A program made the position numbers and the translations under genes. From contig DATFYA010000145.1 of NCBI GenBank assembly GCA_035315345.1, positions 1-37,919 on the forward strand: a DNA stretch of 37,919 nucleotides, written 5' to 3'. Under the pieces are notes generated by a model that worked only from the letters and a program-made list of their open reading frames with translations, was not told where the DNA came from and ran no database searches. Every line of letters begins with the position of its first letter. The stretch's first letter is position 1. Positions 35,642 to 37,919 of the stretch are shown here, in pieces. This DNA comes from Candidatus Methylomirabilota bacterium. GTDB lineage: Bacteria; Methylomirabilota; Methylomirabilia; Rokubacteriales; CSP1-6.

Positions 35642-36891
35642 TATGTCGTCGGACGTGCGCCCCGGGCCAGGGGCCACGCCGCCGGCAACATGGCCAGGAG
35701 CGCGGCCGTCCCGTTGACCGCCATCGCCGCCGGCACGCCGATCCCGCCCGAGAGAAAGCCGATCCAGAGCGTGCCCGCCGGCTGGGTCCCGATGCAGGCC
35801 GAGAGGATGCCCATGGCCCGCCCGCGGCTGGCCTCGGGGGCGGCGAGCAGCACCAGCGTGCTCTGCATGGCCGCGAAGCCGGACTCGCAGGCGCCGATCA
35901 CCACCAGCAGAGGCAGGCAGGCCCACGGCCAGCGCAGGGTGGTGAACGCCAGCAGGAGGAACGGGGCAACCAGCACCGACAGGGCGAAGAGCCGCCCGTG
36001 CGGCAGGAAGCCGCGCCGCGAGGCGATGGCCAGGGCGCCGAGCAGCGCGCCCAGGCCGTCGGCGGCGATCAGGGCGCCCAGCCATTCGGGACCGACCCGC
36101 AGCACGTCGCGCGCGAACACCGGTAGCATGTGCTGGTACGGAAAGAACAGCACGTTCATCAGGATGGTGACCACGAGGACGGCGCGCATCGTCGGCTCGC
36201 GCCACGCCTCCCGGAAGCCGGCGCCGAGGCTCGCGGTCATCGAGGTCGTGTCGCGCGGACCGGGCCCGCCGATGCGGGCTGGCAGCCCGATGAAGGCGAG
36301 CAGCCCCAGCGCGTACAGCACCGCGATGGCCAGATAGCACGGGGCGGGCCCGACGCGGGCGAGGCCGATGCCGGCCGCCACCGGCCCGATCATCTTGGCC
36401 ACCTGCATGGAGACCGTCTCCAGCGACACCGCGGTGGCGACGCGGCGCGAGCCCACCAGGGCATAGAGCGCGGTGCGCCGCGCCGGGAAGTCGATCGCCC
36501 AGAGCGCGCCGAACAGCGCCTCGAGGCCGACCAGCGGCCAGAATCCGCCGCGGCCCATCGCGAAGACGGCGGCGAGCGCCAGCGCGGCCGCCAGTCCGAG
36601 GGCCTGGGTGAAGACCAGCACGCGGCCGCGGTGCAGGCGATCGGCCAGGATGCCGGTGAACGGACCGAGCACCATCAGCGGCGCCGAGCGGGCGAAGGCG
36701 GCCAGGCCCACCATGAAGGGCGAGTCGGTCAGCTGGAACGCGAGCCAGCCGAGCAGGACCAGGTCCATCCAGCGGGCGGCGTTGACGCAGAGGCCGGAGC
36801 ACCAGAGGCGGCGATAGGCGCGTTCGCGCAGGATGGAGGCGAAGGCGGACGGGACGGCCAGGGCCGCCGTCGGGGGAGCGACGCGACTCAC
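35638..36891 (-). CDS. MFS transporter (MFS_3 / EntS-like)
   Basis: Twelve-helix major facilitator, 417 residues from GTG 36891. Helices are obvious (for example LVLLGWLAFQL, PLMVLGPFTGILADRLHRGR containing the loop 2-3 motif GxxADRxxRxR, LPLLVVIGACESGFA, AMAVNGTAALLAMLPAAW). SASILRERAYRRLWCSG-type N-termini are usual for the MFS_3 exporters. The frame stays open to ATG 37029, but that would add 46 Arg/Pro/Ser-rich residues and cross the strong promoter of the divergent gene, so the GTG is preferred. Substrate unknown; export of a small molecule is most likely. Confidence 0.88.
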   Translation of the reverse strand: MSRVAPPTAALAVPSAFASILRERAYRRLWCSGLCVNAARWMDLVLLGWLAFQLTDSPFMVGLAAFARSAPLMVLGPFTGILADRLHRGRVLVFTQALGLAAALALAAVFAMGRGGFWPLVGLEALFGALWAIDFPARRTALYALVGSRRVATAVSLETVSMQVAKMIGPVAAGIGLARVGPAPCYLAIAVLYALGLLAFIGLPARIGGPGPRDTTSMTASLGAGFREAWREPTMRAVLVVTILMNVLFFPYQHMLPVFARDVLRVGPEWLGALIAADGLGALLGALAIASRRGFLPHGRLFALSVLVAPFLLLAFTTLRWPWACLPLLVVIGACESGFAAMQSTLVLLAAPEASRGRAMGILSACIGTQPAGTLWIGFLSGGIGVPAAMAVNGTAALLAMLPAAWPLARGARPTTY

Positions 36892-36948
36892 CCGCGCAGG
36901 AATATCACGGATGGGGGCGGCCGCGTGAACTTCCGGCCGCGCGCTCGG

Positions 36949-36976
36949 TTGACAGCTGGAGCGATTTCGGGATAAT
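36949..36976 (+). promoter_or_regulatory. Near-consensus sigma70 promoter for the family 5 solute-binding protein
   Basis: TTGACA (36949-36954, perfect), a 16-nt spacer and GATAAT (36971-36976, 5 of 6). The expected start point is about 36983, with a 45-nt leader containing AAGGAGG before ATG 37028. The best promoter match in the window. Confidence 0.6.
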
Positions 36977-37027
36977 CGGCCGCACCTTTCCCGATCCGGA
37001 CCCTTCTCGCTCGAAGGAGGCGTGTCC

Positions 37028-37919
37028 ATGACCTCGCGCGCTCTCGTCCTGATCCTGGTGGCGGCCCTCGTCCTCGTGTTTCCCGCGGCGCTCCTCGCCG
37101 CGCCCGAGGGTCAGATCACCTATGCGGTGCACGTTTCCCTGGCTCCGACCTGGTTCGATCCGGGCGAGACGCCGGGCATGATCACGCCGTACATGGTCCT
37201 CTACGCGCTGCACGACGCGCTGGTGAAGCCGATGCCCGGCCAGCCGCGCGCGCCGAGCCTGGCCGAGTCGTGGTCGGTCTCCAAGGACGGGCTCGTCTAC
37301 GAGTTCACGCTTCGCAAGGGCGCGCGCTTCCACAACGGCGACCCGGTGACGTCGGACGACGTGAAGTTCTCGCTGGAGCGCTACCGCGGCACCGCGATGA
37401 AGCTCATGAAGGAGCGCGTGGCCGCGGTCGAAACCCCGGATCCCGCGCACGTGCGCATCCGGCTCAAGCAGCCGTGGCCCGACTTCCTCACCTTCTATAC
37501 CAACGCCACCGGCGCGGGCTGGATCGTGCCGCGCAAGTACGTGGAGAAGGTGGGCGACGAGGGTTTCAAGAAGGCCCCGGTCGGCGCGGGCCCCTACAAG
37601 TTCGTCTCCTTCACGCCGGGCGTCGAGCTGGTGTTCGAGGCCTTCGACGGCTACTGGCGCAAGACGCCCGCTGTGAAGCGGCTGGTCCTGAAGGTGGTGC
37701 CCGAGGAATCGACTCGGCTGGCGGCGCTGAAGCGCGGCGAGGTCGACATCGCCTACTTCCTGAACGGGCCGATCGCCGAGGACGTGCGCAAGACGCCGGG
37801 TCTCAAGCTCATGGCGGCGAGGACCAATACCATCTTCTTCCTCGACTTCGTCGAGCAGTGGGAGCCGAAGTCCCCGTGGCACGACCAGCGCGTGCGCCTC
37901 GCCGCGAGCCTCGCCATCG
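37028..37919 (+). CDS. ABC transporter solute-binding protein, family 5 (peptide/nickel type), 3' end beyond window
   Basis: N-terminal 297 residues of a DppA/OppA-like receptor, cut by the window end. The signal peptide is MTSRALVLILVAALVLVFPA with cleavage near LLAAP. Then ITYAVHVSLAPTWFDPGET, LYALHDALVKP, LAESWSVSKDGLVYEFTLRK and GARFHNGDPVTSDDVKFSLE, the family 5 signature region. It continues through APVGAGPYKFVSF-like and FDGYWRKTPAVKRLVLKVV. AAGGAGG lies 7 nt before the ATG, behind a near-consensus promoter. Such receptors bind peptides, but also many other solutes in soil bacteria. Transport partners presumably lie to the right of the window. Confidence 0.93.
   Translation, partial: MTSRALVLILVAALVLVFPAALLAAPEGQITYAVHVSLAPTWFDPGETPGMITPYMVLYALHDALVKPMPGQPRAPSLAESWSVSKDGLVYEFTLRKGARFHNGDPVTSDDVKFSLERYRGTAMKLMKERVAAVETPDPAHVRIRLKQPWPDFLTFYTNATGAGWIVPRKYVEKVGDEGFKKAPVGAGPYKFVSFTPGVELVFEAFDGYWRKTPAVKRLVLKVVPEESTRLAALKRGEVDIAYFLNGPIAEDVRKTPGLKLMAARTNTIFFLDFVEQWEPKSPWHDQRVRLAASLAI

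Noticed and set aside
36892-37029. 46-residue N-terminal extension of the MFS transporter
   Set aside because: Crosses the near-consensus promoter and start of the divergent binding-protein gene and is not membrane-protein-like.

Overview
The window is about 38 kb of very GC-rich, densely packed bacterial chromosome with no insertion sequence, phage gene or CRISPR array. Signal peptides, a lipoprotein, a candidate outer-membrane beta-barrel and a Tat translocase point to a diderm. The mix of high GC, solute-binding proteins, an amidase, a type II haloacid-dehalogenase-like HAD and a gene trio otherwise best known from Actinobacteria would fit a soil lineage such as Candidatus Rokubacteria/Methylomirabilota. 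That placement is inference, not a measurement. Both window ends cut through genes: tatC at the left and a family 5 solute-binding protein at the right.

Left arm (1-6.0 kb, all minus strand): a housekeeping run tig-clpP-clpX-rsmI-(beta-barrel protein)-thiD-tatC. It covers nascent chain folding, ClpXP proteolysis, 16S rRNA methylation, thiamine salvage and Tat export. A G-rich hairpin repeat sits between clpX and rsmI. Divergently (6.2-9.5 kb, plus strand) lies a carbohydrate-type ABC importer of two permeases and a binding protein, with no ATPase gene beside it. A tRNA-Leu(UAG) gene and a strong GC hairpin follow.

Centre (9.8-17.4 kb, minus strand): a compact sugar-catabolic operon. In transcription order it holds a eukaryote-type hexokinase, a short-form 6-phosphogluconate dehydrogenase, phosphoketolase, acetate kinase and glucose-6-phosphate isomerase, with several start/stop overlaps. 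Together they outline glucose -> G6P -> F6P -> acetyl phosphate + E4P -> acetate + ATP, a bifid-shunt-like route. Divergent from it are ispG and a Nudix hydrolase.

19.1-24.9 kb (minus strand): oligopeptidase B, an APH-type kinase-fold protein, an amidase, a HAD hydrolase and a GatB/YqeY protein. Divergent from these is a MutM/Fpg DNA glycosylase (25-25.9 kb). A glycine-rich lipoprotein and a stand-alone protoglobin-like protein then share a 35-bp divergent promoter region.

27.7-33.1 kb (plus strand): the most interesting block. A MoxR/ChlI-like AAA+ ATPase and a VWA (ChlD-like) protein are followed by three genes that form a conserved but functionally uncharacterised trio in Actinobacteria: an MSMEG_4193-type histidine phosphatase, a DUF3090 protein and an SCO1664-type PI3/4-kinase-like protein. 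All five lie in one direction behind a good sigma70-like promoter. A small CxxC...CxxH protein converges on the end of this block. The right arm holds an acyl-CoA-dehydrogenase-fold flavoprotein, a secreted protein with an internal helical repeat, an MFS transporter and the start of a peptide-type solute-binding protein.

Two minus-strand genes, the APH-like gene and the flavoprotein, have coding similarity that runs up to the stop of the gene before them but lack a credible ATG/GTG/TTG there.
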